This document shows, piece by piece, positions 52,737 to 64,000 of a stretch of DNA of 64,000 nt. The notes beneath the pieces are model-generated. The model ran no database searches. It had not been told where the DNA came from and was given only the letters and a program-made list of their open reading frames with translations. This DNA comes from Flaccisagitta enflata (lineage: Eukaryota > Chaetognatha > Sagittoidea > Aphragmophora), in contig OZ231127.1 in the NCBI GenBank assembly GCA_965153355.1, positions 38,440,001 to 38,504,000 on the forward strand. The letters are read 5' to 3'. Each line of letters starts with the position of its first letter. The stretch's first letter is position 1. A program made the translations under genes and the position numbers.

Positions 52737-53516
52737 CAGGGTGTCCCAAGTCAGTTGCAACATAAAGAATCGACATATCTCTGCTTCTAGGAACTCAAAT
52801 TGATTTCTGAAAAAAAGATCTACAAAGATCTAGGTCTGCACTTTTTGTTATACCAAACTTCCACTTTGAGTATTGGATAGTTGCGGGTCAGAAGAACATC
52901 AAATGAGTGGTAACATTAAGTGGAAAATTATCTTTTTTATAGCTGTATTTGAAAGTAGCTGACTTTAACTCTCTGCCACTTTATGACAAATTGATCCAGA
53001 AACCTGGGATTGGTCTCAAATGAAAGATAATTGTACATAGATTGTACATCTGCATAGAAATCTTGGAAAATTTTGACAATTCATGACTTTATTGATGATT
53101 TTGGTCAAACATTATCAAAATCAAAAGTGAAAATCTGGAAAAAACCAATGAAAATCTTAAAAAATCTTGGAAAATTGTCAAATTTTGTTGGTGTTTTAAA
53201 ATCTATGACAAATTATCTGCCATTTGAGACCAATCGCAGGGTTTTAGCTCAATTGGTTGAAAAATGACAAGCAATTAAAGACAGCTACTGCCAAGTACAG
53301 CAAAAAGTAAAAAACTAAGAAAAGACATGGTCAGAAATCACTTGTGTATTTCAAAGAAATGTGGCCCCTAAACAAATTGTCCGATTATCATGAAATTTTG
53401 CATGTAAAAAGTGCAGACCAAGATCTTTTTAGATCTTTTTTCAGAAACTGATTTGAGGACCTAGAGCAGAGATATGTCGATTCTTTTATGTTGCAACTGA
53501 CTTGGGACAATTCCTG
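52737..53516. mobile_element. Mariner-type element, right-arm copy with damaged end
   Basis: Partner of 9145-9922. The end near 52737 is intact, but the other reads GGGACAATTCCTG where the left arm has GGGACACCCTG. Confidence 0.85.
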
Positions 53517-54056
53517 TACTAGCTGGTACTTTCTTTATGTTTCTGTAAAAAAAGTCCAAAATACTCTATCGATACCATTTTTTAGAGGAAAATAGCTGTT
53601 TTGAATAAAACCGGTTTTTTTGGCTCATGATAGGCCAAAATAAGTATCAGATTCTTGTTCTACATGCTTTTTAGGACCCACATGCAAAAATTGTTTTTTT
53701 TCATAACCCTTAGAATTGAGATTTTCTCCAACGGGATTCCTGGCCGCTAATACTCATGAAAAAAATCTTGTCAAGGTTTTACTGACTGCACACAAACTCA
53801 GACAAAAAAATTCGTAATCAAGTCACACCAACACCCGCTCGCATATCACTTCCGGCCCCACCAACATCAAAAAGTCCTTCCCCGACCTACAACTTGGGCG
53901 CTTCCCACTTTTTTACTCTCTTTTTGTTCGAGCTCCATTCGATTTCTGATTCTCATGGGGAATTAATGACCATTGTAGCTCCCTAATATTTTTGCGCTTC
54001 TCGTTTTTTTCGTCTACCCTCTGCCATGAACTCCTCTCTCTTGATTTTTTTGCAAT

Positions 54057-54600
54057 TTCCTCCATCCTGTTTCCCCCAACGACCCTAAATTTAGGCTTAT
54101 CCCGCTTTATTCCACGGAAAACAAAAAGCGCATAACTTTCTCATGGTTTACAATGACCCCGTTTGATCACGATTTACGATTCCTTCATACCTTCCCCCAA
54201 CCGACCATACCAGCCCTTAACCCGCTTTCTCCACGGATCAGGTAACATGGGCGTCTCAATAAAAGCCGCAATGCGTCCATATTCTGACTTCCACACGTTC
54301 CCCCAACGCACCCTAACTGCCCTAAATGCGCTCTCTCTACGGACAGCGAAGAGTGTACGCCTTCAGTCCGGTCGCGAATCCTCCCTTCTTTCCAGTTTCC
54401 TCCAACCCACCCTAAACCTACTTTCTCTATGGACAACGTATTGTGCGCGCTATTTGTCCAATCGCCATTTCTCAATCCTCTCCCCTCTTCCACCGTAAAT
54501 CCGGTCTCTCAGCGGACAATGAACCACCAGTTTGGAAGCGATTCCTCCCTTCTTTCCCCCCCCCCCACATCCCCACCGCCCTATACCCGCTTTTTCCTCC
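54057..54600. repeat. Diverged tandem array, right-arm copy
   Basis: Partner of 8057-8600 in opposite orientation; visually nearly identical. Confidence 0.65.
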
Positions 54601-55814
54601 ACTAGCACCCGTGCGCGTCTCCGAGTTGTCGGTCGCCCTTCATCTCGGCGTCTGTCATCGTCTCGTTCATCACGCGGATAACATTTCAGCTCCATCAAAT
54701 CCACCATTTGATTTTTTCGGTCATCGGTCATCGGCTCTCGGTCAGACAAGGAAAGGGAGGTAGGCAGAGAGGAAGACATTTTCTTCTGCCTCTTTATGCA
54801 TTTGGCAACTTGCGTGTTAAATTTGGTGCCGAGGGTGTTCATATTTATGACCAATGGGAGTTAGGGACCCGTTTTAGCGCTCTGGTCACCGATATTTGGT
54901 CAAAATGGTGGTCATTTTCGGGTCCTAGAAGGTCTCGTCATGGCACGGTGGGAACAGGAGGCTGTTTACTAACGTTTGACCACCATTTAGATGAACAATC
55001 ATTTTGAAATTCTGGGGCATCCAAATCCAATACGTTTGTTGTACGAAATGAGATATTTCCGTTTTTTAAGCTTGAGACAGTCGTAGGTGTTAAACGTCAA
55101 AGTTGAATGGCTTCTGTGATTGACGATTGAGGCAACCAAACAGTTGAGCGAGGATGAGTTCATGAACCATACCAACGAGTTTTTCTATCGAGTAAGTTAC
55201 CCCAACGTGCAATAGATGCGCGGAATGAAAGTCCTTGGTCAGTTTCTGATTTGGAGAAATAAGTCATTAATGACGGATTACGTACGGAGATGGTCCCTTC
55301 CGTCGGAACCTCCGTGCCATTCATCAGCCATGGTTAATTCAATTAGGGCAACCGTCATTCTGGTAGTCTTGATATCGTATGTCATGTACATTGTAAGATA
55401 GATTAGGCGAGAGATTTGAGATGATGCGTCCAGATGGTGAAGGGACACTCAACACGGGACACAAAGCGACGCAATGCGCCACTTTTTTCGTCCCGGAAAA
55501 GATGAAAAACTAGGGAAATGGTATGCTGTCAGCTTCTCTTTAATTTTCTTTTTCTGTCCTTCGATGACCACTTAGAAAACCAACATGATTGTTTCTTTTG
55601 AGGGGAAATGATTTTGATTCAAAACAGCAAAAGTCGCCTACAAAATGTGAAATTGATGACAAAGGTCCAAAACACTTTTAACAAGTGATTTAACAGAGAG
55701 ACAGACAGACAAATGGACCATCGGTCATCGAAGATGCGCTCAATTTGATAATAATTAGGTTAGCGAAAATATTCAAACAAGTCACAAACGGTCTGCTTAA
55801 GGACAGTACTGTCT

Positions 55815-56360
55815 CACATGAGGTTTGAGACAAGAATGATATTACTATGCAGTTTTTTGCATTTTTGCAGAGTTCATGAGTAAACCGATAATCCAGTGAA
55901 ATAGGTACCTTTCTGTGGCTCTTTTGAAAAAATGAAAATTCAAGATTTTAGTATTTGAGTAAAGAATTTTTACAGGTTGATTTGACCTATTTTTATAGCA
56001 CTAATGTGCTATCTGATAAATTCCAATTCATTTTGATAGGTCGCACCATATGGTTTTCATAAAAATGAAAATTGAGGCTATAGCCACTGGATTGAAATTC
56101 TTACTAGTAGTTTAAAAATGAAAATTTTATTTTGTGGAATTCATATTTTCAACCTATCAAATGAGAAGGAATCATCAGGATTATTCATAATAGATAGAGC
56201 CAAACCAGACTGAAAACTAGTTCATAAAAATGAATAATATGTTTTCAAAAGTTACCCAGAAAGATTTCTATTGATAGGTTTGTTTGTATAATTTCAAGAA
56301 TCCCAACAAAGCAAAATGAATTAGTAATATCATTCTTGTCTCAAACCTTATGAGAGCAAA
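55815..56360. mobile_element. Diverged right-arm copy of the 586-bp TIR element
   Basis: CTGTCTCACATGAGGTTTGA at 55811-55830 is preserved, but the other end reads AACCTTATGAGAGCAAATAT. Many substitutions and small indels separate it from 6264-6849, unlike the near-identical blocks on either side. Confidence 0.65.
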
Positions 56361-56471
56361 TATAGTAACGTGCAGCAGCCACACCGATGGCAATGTGGGC
56401 AGACAGAACATAGAGTGATATCTCAGATTCAATCCCTTTATTGTTCAATCAAATTATATTTGTCGTTTGAG

Positions 56472-56860
<389 letters not shown>

Positions 56861-57325
56861 GTCACACAAACACACACAGCGACGAAGACAGAGAGAGACA
56901 GACAGAAGGAGAGAAACTACCTGACCGAAGGAGAGAAACTGCCAGACATGCTTGACCGGATGTAGAAAACGAGAATCAAGGGCCCATGAGTGTGGATGTT
57001 GCTTTTTGCGTGATAATCCACGTCAAACCTTAATCCTCGTAGGAATATTCCATGGTTACACGCCACCAAAACCAAAGAAGGTCAGCATGGCTTGGTTATC
57101 GACTGCAACGCCACCCAAACTTTGACTGTTTCTTCACTCTCAGCGGGATAGAAAGTCTCAGTGGTCACCGTTTCATCAGTCATCGACCGCCACAGGCAGC
57201 ATCTATGTCTTCGGTTGGCGTCATTCAACTCTCATCAGCGCCTAAAGTTATTACCCAGCGCCTATCACATACCTCCTGCTCCCATCTACCAGTACCACCT
57301 CTCACCATTTTGCCCTTTTCAAAGA

Positions 57326-57326
57326 G

Positions 57327-57405
<79 letters not shown>

Positions 57406-57406
57406 A
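57326..57406. repeat. (GAAA)n microsatellite
   Basis: Partner of 5196-5274, slightly longer. Confidence 0.96.
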
Positions 57407-58023
57407 AAAAAGGGGAACGAAGAAAGAAGAACAGTGGGGAAAGAAAGAAGAGAGAGGGTAGAGGGAAGGAAGAAAGATTTACGAAGGAAGAAAGGAGGAG
57501 GAAAGAAGCAAGAAAGATGAAAGAGAAAAGGAAGAAAAAAGACGAACAGACATATAGATCGACACAGGCATGTAGATCGATAGATTGACAAACAATCACA
57601 AACAATCACAAACAAACGAAAAAGATGAGAAGAGAGAGTCAGAAAGAGAGAATTCCTCCGTCGAAAAATGAGAGCGATGACTCAACTGAAAAGCACATAG
57701 AAGTCTCGCTCCTCTCGCTTTTAAAATCGGTTTGACCTTTGCGCGCGGTTTTCGCGCCTCCATCCCCCCGCGGACATTTGCAGTCTCGTCATAATCTCAT
57801 CGGATTTTCAGTCGCGTGCGCGCGATTCTGTAAGCTATTCATAAGTCGCGTCGGTCTGTAGGTCGGTCACAAAGCATTTGTTATGGGCTTAGGGCACATT
57901 CTGCTTCCCTGCCCAACCGCGAGCTACTGTGCTGCTCATCTTTTAAGTTTGTTCAGCGGTTAGTATTTGTAGATTATATTCGTCCGAATCAACCCACCCC
58001 ACGCTTTACGTGTGTTAGCAAGG

Positions 58024-58173
<150 letters not shown>

Positions 58174-59109
58174 AAACACAGACAGACACACACAGATGCA
58201 GAAATAGAATGACAGAGGATGCATGAGGAAGAGGCTGGTGCGCTTAAAAGCGGAAATCGAATTTGAAAGAAGTAGGATAACCAATCTTGAGCTATAAATG
58301 GTGTATCGCCAAATGAACTACTTTCTCTCTCGCGCGCGCCGACTGCCAATCTTTTTAACTTCCACATTCTTTTGGTTTCAACATTAGTTTGGATGCTGAC
58401 TCCATGAAGAGATAACAAGGCGGAATGTGAAGGGTCCGCGCAAGATGGGAGTAGCAACATAAAATGGATTAAAAATAAAGAAAGCGCTGACATTGGATGA
58501 CAGTGGTTTACAAGTCTGGAGTCACGCGACGCGCACCTTACCAATCGACCATCAGAAAGACCGACTGACCGACTGACGCGAAAGACTGTGTACAGGATGT
58601 GTAGACGTGTTTTGATGCATCTGATAATCTGAAGAAAAAAGCTGGGAAGCATTTGACTGAAACGCGGTTGGTACTTACATATTTTTAGCATACGACATCG
58701 GATACATGCAATCGTTAGATCAAAAAGTGCTGAACGTAACGGCAAAGACTGGAGAGACTATGAAGGCCATAAACCTGACAATGGGTTGTGTATGCAGGCG
58801 ACAAAGTTGAGGAGCACGGAGCTGACAAGAGGTGGGCCATGGGCGTTTAAACTTACTGGGCCAAGAGGCTATTCGAAAGCATGCTGAGGTGGGCTTTCCT
58901 CTAAACATCTACCAGATTCGACAAATGATTTGGCTAAGATTAATGCCGAAGCATACTCTTTCAGGTGGTTTTTTTAAAAGAATATTTGTTTATTGGTGCT
59001 CGAGCGACGCCGTCATCTTTCGTCTCATTTGAGAACTTTGTATACTTCGTCCTCTGAAACGTCTTTTTTAGACAATTTGATGAGATAGTGAAGGGAAGGG
59101 AAGGGAGAA

Positions 59110-59209
<100 letters not shown>

Positions 59210-59294
59210 TAATCCAAAACTCAAAGCATCAATCTTGCTAGCAAGGTATATTCCAAGTTCGAGGATTTTCCGACTCAGCATAAAAATATTCCAA

Positions 59295-59296
<2 letters not shown>

Positions 59297-59355
<59 letters not shown>

Positions 59356-59380
59356 CTGTGTCTGACTCTCTATGTCTCTG

Positions 59381-59415
<35 letters not shown>
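59297..59415. repeat. (TCTG)n plus mixed CT tract
   Basis: About 12 TCTG units, TCTA variants, then CT. The left arm has (GA)94 at this place (3071-3258). Confidence 0.95.
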
Positions 59416-59419
<4 letters not shown>

Positions 59420-59778
59420 CTCGTTTATTTTTTTCCCTGAAGGCCAAGTGTACATTTACGAGGTTTCAAGTTTACCATTGCTTGGCTATAATAGGTTTTT
59501 TTTTCGTTTGTAAGCATTAGAAGTTTTGCTTAAAAAGAAGACACTTATTCTAAAATGGACAATGTGCATTGTTTCTTAAAATATCATAATATCACAATAT
59601 GAGATGAAATTGGGTTCGATACATGTTATGAAGTTTCCTGAATTGATTGAAAGTATGTTGTTCTCAGGCTAATTCCCTTGAAAAAGTGCGTGATGCAAGA
59701 ATTATATCGGGGTAACTTTTAAACGTGTTTCTTTAAAAAAAGGTTATTCGATGATATTGTTTTCATATATTCAGGTTT

Positions 59779-59985
59779 TCATACATTGCCGATATCCATT
59801 TTGCTCTCTATATCATTGTCGACATTATCGTGGCTGTAATCGTCGCCGTAGGTGTCTTTATCGTCATATCCGTTGTCTTCATGCACGTCGCTGAGACGTT
59901 GTTTGAGGCCATGTTTCATTTCATCATCCCTTTTCGATAAATCCAAAGGTGCCTGGAAATCTTTAGTTTGTCGCCGTCGCTGATG
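59779..59985 (-). CDS. Candidate short acidic coding exon (right-arm copy)
   Basis: Minus-strand partner of 2507-2713, same length, stop at 59779-59781. By eye I find no difference in the frame. Interpretation as for the left copy: possible terminal exon, no recognised family. Confidence 0.3.
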   Translation of the reverse strand, partial: HQRRRQTKDFQAPLDLSKRDDEMKHGLKQRLSDVHEDNGYDDKDTYGDDYSHDNVDNDIESKMDIGNV

Positions 59986-60075
59986 CTAAACCGAAGCCCC
60001 AGCGGCGTCTAAAGGCGCTGCTAAGGGGAAAAGGAAGACCCAGCGGCGTCGCTTCCGAGAGGAATTGACGAGAAA

Positions 60076-60273
60076 ATGAATCAAGAAGAGAATGAAAGAC
60101 AAAACAGTTTTAAGCAGGCAATGGGGAAAATCCCAGGGATGAAAACAAAAACAGAAAAAGCATTTTCAAAGATCGACAAATTAAAGAAAAGGAAGGAACA
60201 GAGGAAGAGCTTTAGCAAGATAATGATTGAGAAAAGAGATAAGAAAAGACGAACGAGGAGAGGCAAAAATTGA
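60076..60273 (+). CDS. Candidate 65-residue basic protein
   Basis: ATG at 60076, TGA at 60271. The peptide starts MNQEENERQNSFKQAMGKIP and is Lys/Arg-rich with a helical KIDKLKKRKEQRKSFSK stretch and a KKRRTRRG end, as in small nucleic-acid-binding or nucleolar proteins. The only other copy (left arm) is broken by a stop. An AG-rich strand can give such frames by chance. Unrecognised. Confidence 0.25.
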   Translation: MNQEENERQNSFKQAMGKIPGMKTKTEKAFSKIDKLKKRKEQRKSFSKIMIEKRDKKRRTRRGKN

Positions 60274-60774
60274 GACATGGAACTAAAATGAGAAAAACGT
60301 AAGACCTAGAAAAAAGATAAAATATAGATATTTGCGTCCGTTACCGAAATCAGGGACAAAAGTCAAAAGTAGCGGATAGGGTTATCTCTTCGATGTTGTT
60401 TATGGATGTATTTTTTATTTAACTGCCAAGATTCATGTCATTCCCCTTTCTGCGAAAGCAACAATGTGGTTGTCTTTTACCTTTTTTTCTTCTAACTTAC
60501 CATCTTGCTTTTGTTTTTGTTTTTGTTTTGTTTTTTTAATTTTTATTTTATTTCTTTGTTTCTTGTTTCTTTGTCTCTTGTTTTTCTGTTTGTTTTGCTT
60601 CTTTGCTCTTGCCCTTTTTCTCGTTCTTTTACGCATGATTCCATGTCGGCTGTTTCATGATTCCACAAGTCATGTTTCATGTCTGTGTTTCTATAAGTTC
60701 TTTTTTCTTTCTTCTTTCTTCTTTTCTTCTTTCTTCATTCTTCTTTTTTAGTTGTGATGACAGCAAAATCGGTA

Positions 60775-61077
60775 AGATAGTTTGTCCGTCTGTCCATCGA
60801 AATGTGCGGAAAATGAACGCCTTAGATGGTTTGTAGGTGTTGATGACGCGACCGTACACCTTGCCGTGTCGGTCGGTCCGTTGGTGCGTCCGTCTGTCCG
60901 TCCGTAATATTTCTGAATCGCGAGTGGTTTTTGCATTTCTGCTACTGCCTAACCATTCGCGAATGTCCTGCCGTGTATCCGGCCTTGTTGTGTATGTGTG
61001 GGGGGCATAAAGTATGGATAGGGGTTAGATGCCCCTGCTCAACTGTCCACGATATTATGACCTTGCACACTTGTTTC
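60775..61077 (-). repeat. Dispersed repeats, right-arm copy
   Basis: Partner of 1247-1570. The nested AACAAGGC copy is clear (CGTGTATCCGGCCTTGTTGT near 60969-60988), while the outer GTGACGCGGGGTCAC end is degraded to GACCTTGCACACTTG. Confidence 0.7.
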
Positions 61078-61159
61078 TTTTTTCTTTCTTCCTTCGCGAT
61101 CCTCTTTGTTCTTCCTATCTTTTCTTCTCCATTCACTCATTTCTTCTTCTTTCATTCAT

Positions 61160-61167
61160 CATTCATT

Positions 61168-61207
<40 letters not shown>

Positions 61208-61320
61208 TTCTACTTTCTTTCTTTCTTCCTTCCTTCCCTCCTTTACTTCTCCCTTCCTTCCTTTATTTCTTTCTTTCTCTCTTTCTTTCTTTCTCTCTTT
61301 CTCTCTTTCTTTCTTTCCAC
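61160..61320. repeat. TTTC microsatellite, right-arm copy
   Basis: Shortened partner of 790-1246. Confidence 0.93.
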
Positions 61321-62379
61321 AGATCTTTTACATAAGGTAGCGCTCACAACAGTTGACCCTCTTCAACCCCCACCCCCTCACCCATTGTACCTTTCCCTCG
61401 CTTTCATCCCACATATTTCCGGATCTCCTTTCTGTACAGAATGTTGTCGTAACGGAAGCAACAAACAGATGAAAGAGATATTAAGTTGTAAATCTGTTTG
61501 CGGTTGATGTTTTCCCATCAAAAATGCCATCTTATGCCGATTCTTCTTCTTCTTTTTTTTTTCCATATCTAAAATTAGGAGAAGAATAAGAGAAACAACA
61601 AACAGGAGAAACGCCTCCTAAACATGGGTCAGAAGGTTCGTTCGGTACCATTTTGTTTTCGGGATATTTGTTGGCCGCTTACTGTTTCCATGTAATTACG
61701 TCATTTTGTAATTGTGTAATTATGTAACTAACGTCGCTAAAACGCAAGCAAATAAGGCGTAATATTTGGCAATTTTGATTTCCTTTATGGAGATTTTTTT
61801 GTTATTTCGTTATTGGCATTAAGGCAGCTTCAATATATGTCCAGGCATTAAGGCAGCTTCAATATATGTCCAGGCCCTTGACATGCGCTCAAGTGAAGCT
61901 CAACTGTATGAAAGAGCGAAATCTACGCGCATTTTTAAAAAAGTCATTTGTAGTAGGAAAACCAAAATGATCAACTGAACTGATCTAAAAACGCGGCGGA
62001 GACAGAAATGTAACTTTAAAATGCGAATATGACGGATCTCCTTATGAACGGAGGGATGGACCTATGGAACGACGGACGGACAGCGCCAAATTCCAATTTC
62101 GCAACCACTTTCGACAACAGTCCGATGCAGGACTTCCACAATCCGCGTGGCCGGCATAGTAAGCCTCTTTGCAACCCGAGTATCGTCCTTTTGATAAGCC
62201 GATTTTCGGGTTTTGTCACTTTGCACTTACTCGAGTCGAGTCGCGTGTCCGTGTCCCTGTTTTTGTTTAGTTTTTATATCCGCTTCCTTTCTTGGTTGCA
62301 CCTCACTTTTATCTCTGCCTCTCTGTCTCTCTGTCTCTGTCTTTCTGCGGCTTTGTCTTTCTGTGTCGCGGTGTCTGTG

Positions 62380-62487
<108 letters not shown>

Positions 62488-62754
62488 CTCTCTTCATTCA
62501 AATTTTTTGTTTTAAATCATTCACAACTTAAAGCCGAAAAGCTTAATTCTTTCAAAGAGTTGATTGTCATATTAACAACGAACTGTCATTTGTTTGCAAC
62601 ACTTCACTTCCATTCTTTGTGTTGCTCCATCTTCTCTTTGACCCTGCACTTTTTAGCCGTCCTGTCATCTGTTAATGTTGTCCGTCCGTTGGTCTGTCTA
62701 TACGCATTCGTCCAATCGAGAAATCCACGATATCTTTACAGAATATTGCATCTA

Positions 62755-62825
62755 ATCATCAGCATCATCATCGTCAACATATTCGTCATCATAATCATCG
62801 TCATCGTCATCGTCATCATCATATC

Positions 62826-62862
<37 letters not shown>

Positions 62863-63100
62863 ATATCATCATCAATGTCGTCATCATCAGCGTCGTCGTC
62901 AAAGTCGTCATCATCAGCGTCAACGCACAACCACTGTTGTCATCATTTTATCAATATCATCATTACCAGTTTTTAGCGTCCTTCGCATCTCTATAATAGG
63001 CCATGTCCGTCCGTCCGTCGGTTGGTTACGCATACGTCAATATCGCAAAACTCGTCAGCGATTTCGATGTGTATCATCATCATCGTAATTACTGACATCA

Positions 63101-63149
<49 letters not shown>

Positions 63150-63611
63150 TCACATTCATCATCAATATCATTACCATCAACATCGTCGCGCGTCGTCGTC
63201 GTCGTTGTTGTCGTCAAGTCTTTGTCTTCTCATCATCATCGTGTCCCCATCATAGTCATCAAACATTGTCGTCCCCATCATCGTCGTCGCCGTCACTGTC
63301 GTCATCATCATCATCAGCATCATCATCATTGTTACCATCATCATCAGCAGCGTCGTCATCATAATCATCATCATTTCCATCGACATCATCATTATCATAG
63401 TTTCTTTCCATCATCATCATAATCATCATCATCATATCATTGTTACCATCGTCATCCTTTACCATCATCATCATTGTCATCAGCGTCGTCGTCGTGGTTG
63501 TCATCAGCATCATCGTTACAATCGTCATCATTTATCAACATGATCATTACCGTAGTCTTTTTTCTGTCGTCATCATCATCATCGTCATATTCATCATCAT
63601 CATCATCGTCA

Positions 63612-63676
<65 letters not shown>

Positions 63677-63720
63677 GTCATATTCATCGTCACCAATATC
63701 AGCGTGTCATCGCTACATCG
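62755..63720. repeat. Long (ATC)n/(GTC)n trinucleotide region
   Basis: Nearly 1 kb of ATC, GTC and CATCAT repeats, with pure blocks at 62826-62860, 63103-63148 and 63617-63676. Two short non-repeat islands resemble the hairpin end of the AACAAGGC family (62970-63030). Confidence 0.93.
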
Positions 63721-63757
63721 TCATTGTCATTATTCAACATCATCACAATATTGTTTT

Positions 63758-63825
63758 TTTAGATGCGTCCCGCATCTCTATAAAGGGGCATGTCCGTCTG
63801 TCGGTTGGTCGGTCGGTTAGACATT
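63758..63825 (-). repeat. AACAAGGC-family hairpin end, ATGCG subfamily
   Basis: TTTTTTAGATGCGTCCCGCATCT is followed by CTATAAAGGGGCATGTCCGT and GGTTGGTCGGTCGGTT. A related end is at 62972-63030 (TTTTTAGCGTCCTTCGCATCT). The other terminus is not seen. Confidence 0.7.
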
Positions 63826-63947
63826 TATCATAATCCATTATATCTATGCCATATTACACATGAATCACAACTGGATCAATAAAGCAGAGCCACATAGCTT
63901 AAAATCAGATTATATTAAAGAAGACATTTTTAGTGAGATTAAAGTAG

Positions 63948-64000
63948 AACCATATAAAGAAAGACCATATAGAGAAAGACTATATAAAGAAAGACCATAT
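63948..64000. repeat. 15-bp tandem repeat running off the window
   Basis: ACCATATAAAGAAAG and close variants repeat at least three and a half times to the last base, so the array continues beyond the window. Confidence 0.85.

Overview
The window looks like nuclear DNA of an invertebrate animal. It is dominated by very long microsatellites (GA, CA, TA, GAAA, GAT, GACA), by dispersed short repeats carrying GGAC/CCGA tetranucleotide runs, and by many TIR-bounded, mostly non-autonomous DNA transposons. No operons, rRNA, convincing tRNA or prokaryote-style gene packing are visible. A marine invertebrate or arthropod is plausible, but the sequence alone does not fix the taxon. Most long open frames are translations of microsatellites (Leu-Ser, Arg-Glu, Cys-Val, Thr-His or Phe-Leu-Ser runs) and are not genes.

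Layout. (1) 1-10862 and 51797-62120 are the two arms of one giant inverted repeat. They are near-identical over long stretches and diverged in others, enclose a spacer of about 40.9 kb, and the left arm runs off the window start. (2) 10863-27585 is repeat-rich spacer: TIR elements with TA or 8-bp target duplications, two families of short dispersed repeats with hairpin ends, minisatellites, and perhaps one terminal coding exon (22107-22289, minus strand). (3) 27586-45564 is a nest of transposons at least five levels deep. A small TIR element holds a Tc1/mariner-like element with long repeat-filled ends, which holds an unusual DNA transposon of about 10.9 kb, which holds a 4.16-kb element with an 8-bp duplication, which holds three further repeats. 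(4) 45565-51796 is more microsatellite and dispersed-repeat DNA with a 797-bp TIR element. (5) 62121-64000 is mainly ATC/GAT trinucleotide repeat DNA.

The only strongly coding sequence is the gene of the 10.9-kb transposon, at 35543-43557 on the plus strand. It encodes about 1,222 residues in one open frame split by two later insertions: a 176-bp MITE with TA duplication and the 4.16-kb element with duplication GTATACAT. Subtracting each insertion plus one duplication copy leaves the frame open across both junctions. The product has a D...D...E arrangement with a CNLH motif, consistent with an RNase H-fold DDE transposase; I cannot name its family with confidence. Its 3' flank carries an array of GAACA-N4-TGTTC palindromes on a 30-bp register, a candidate protein-binding array.

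Two minor coding candidates lie in the inverted-repeat arms: a short acidic frame apparently identical in both arms, and a 65-residue basic frame open in the right arm but broken by a nonsense difference in the left.
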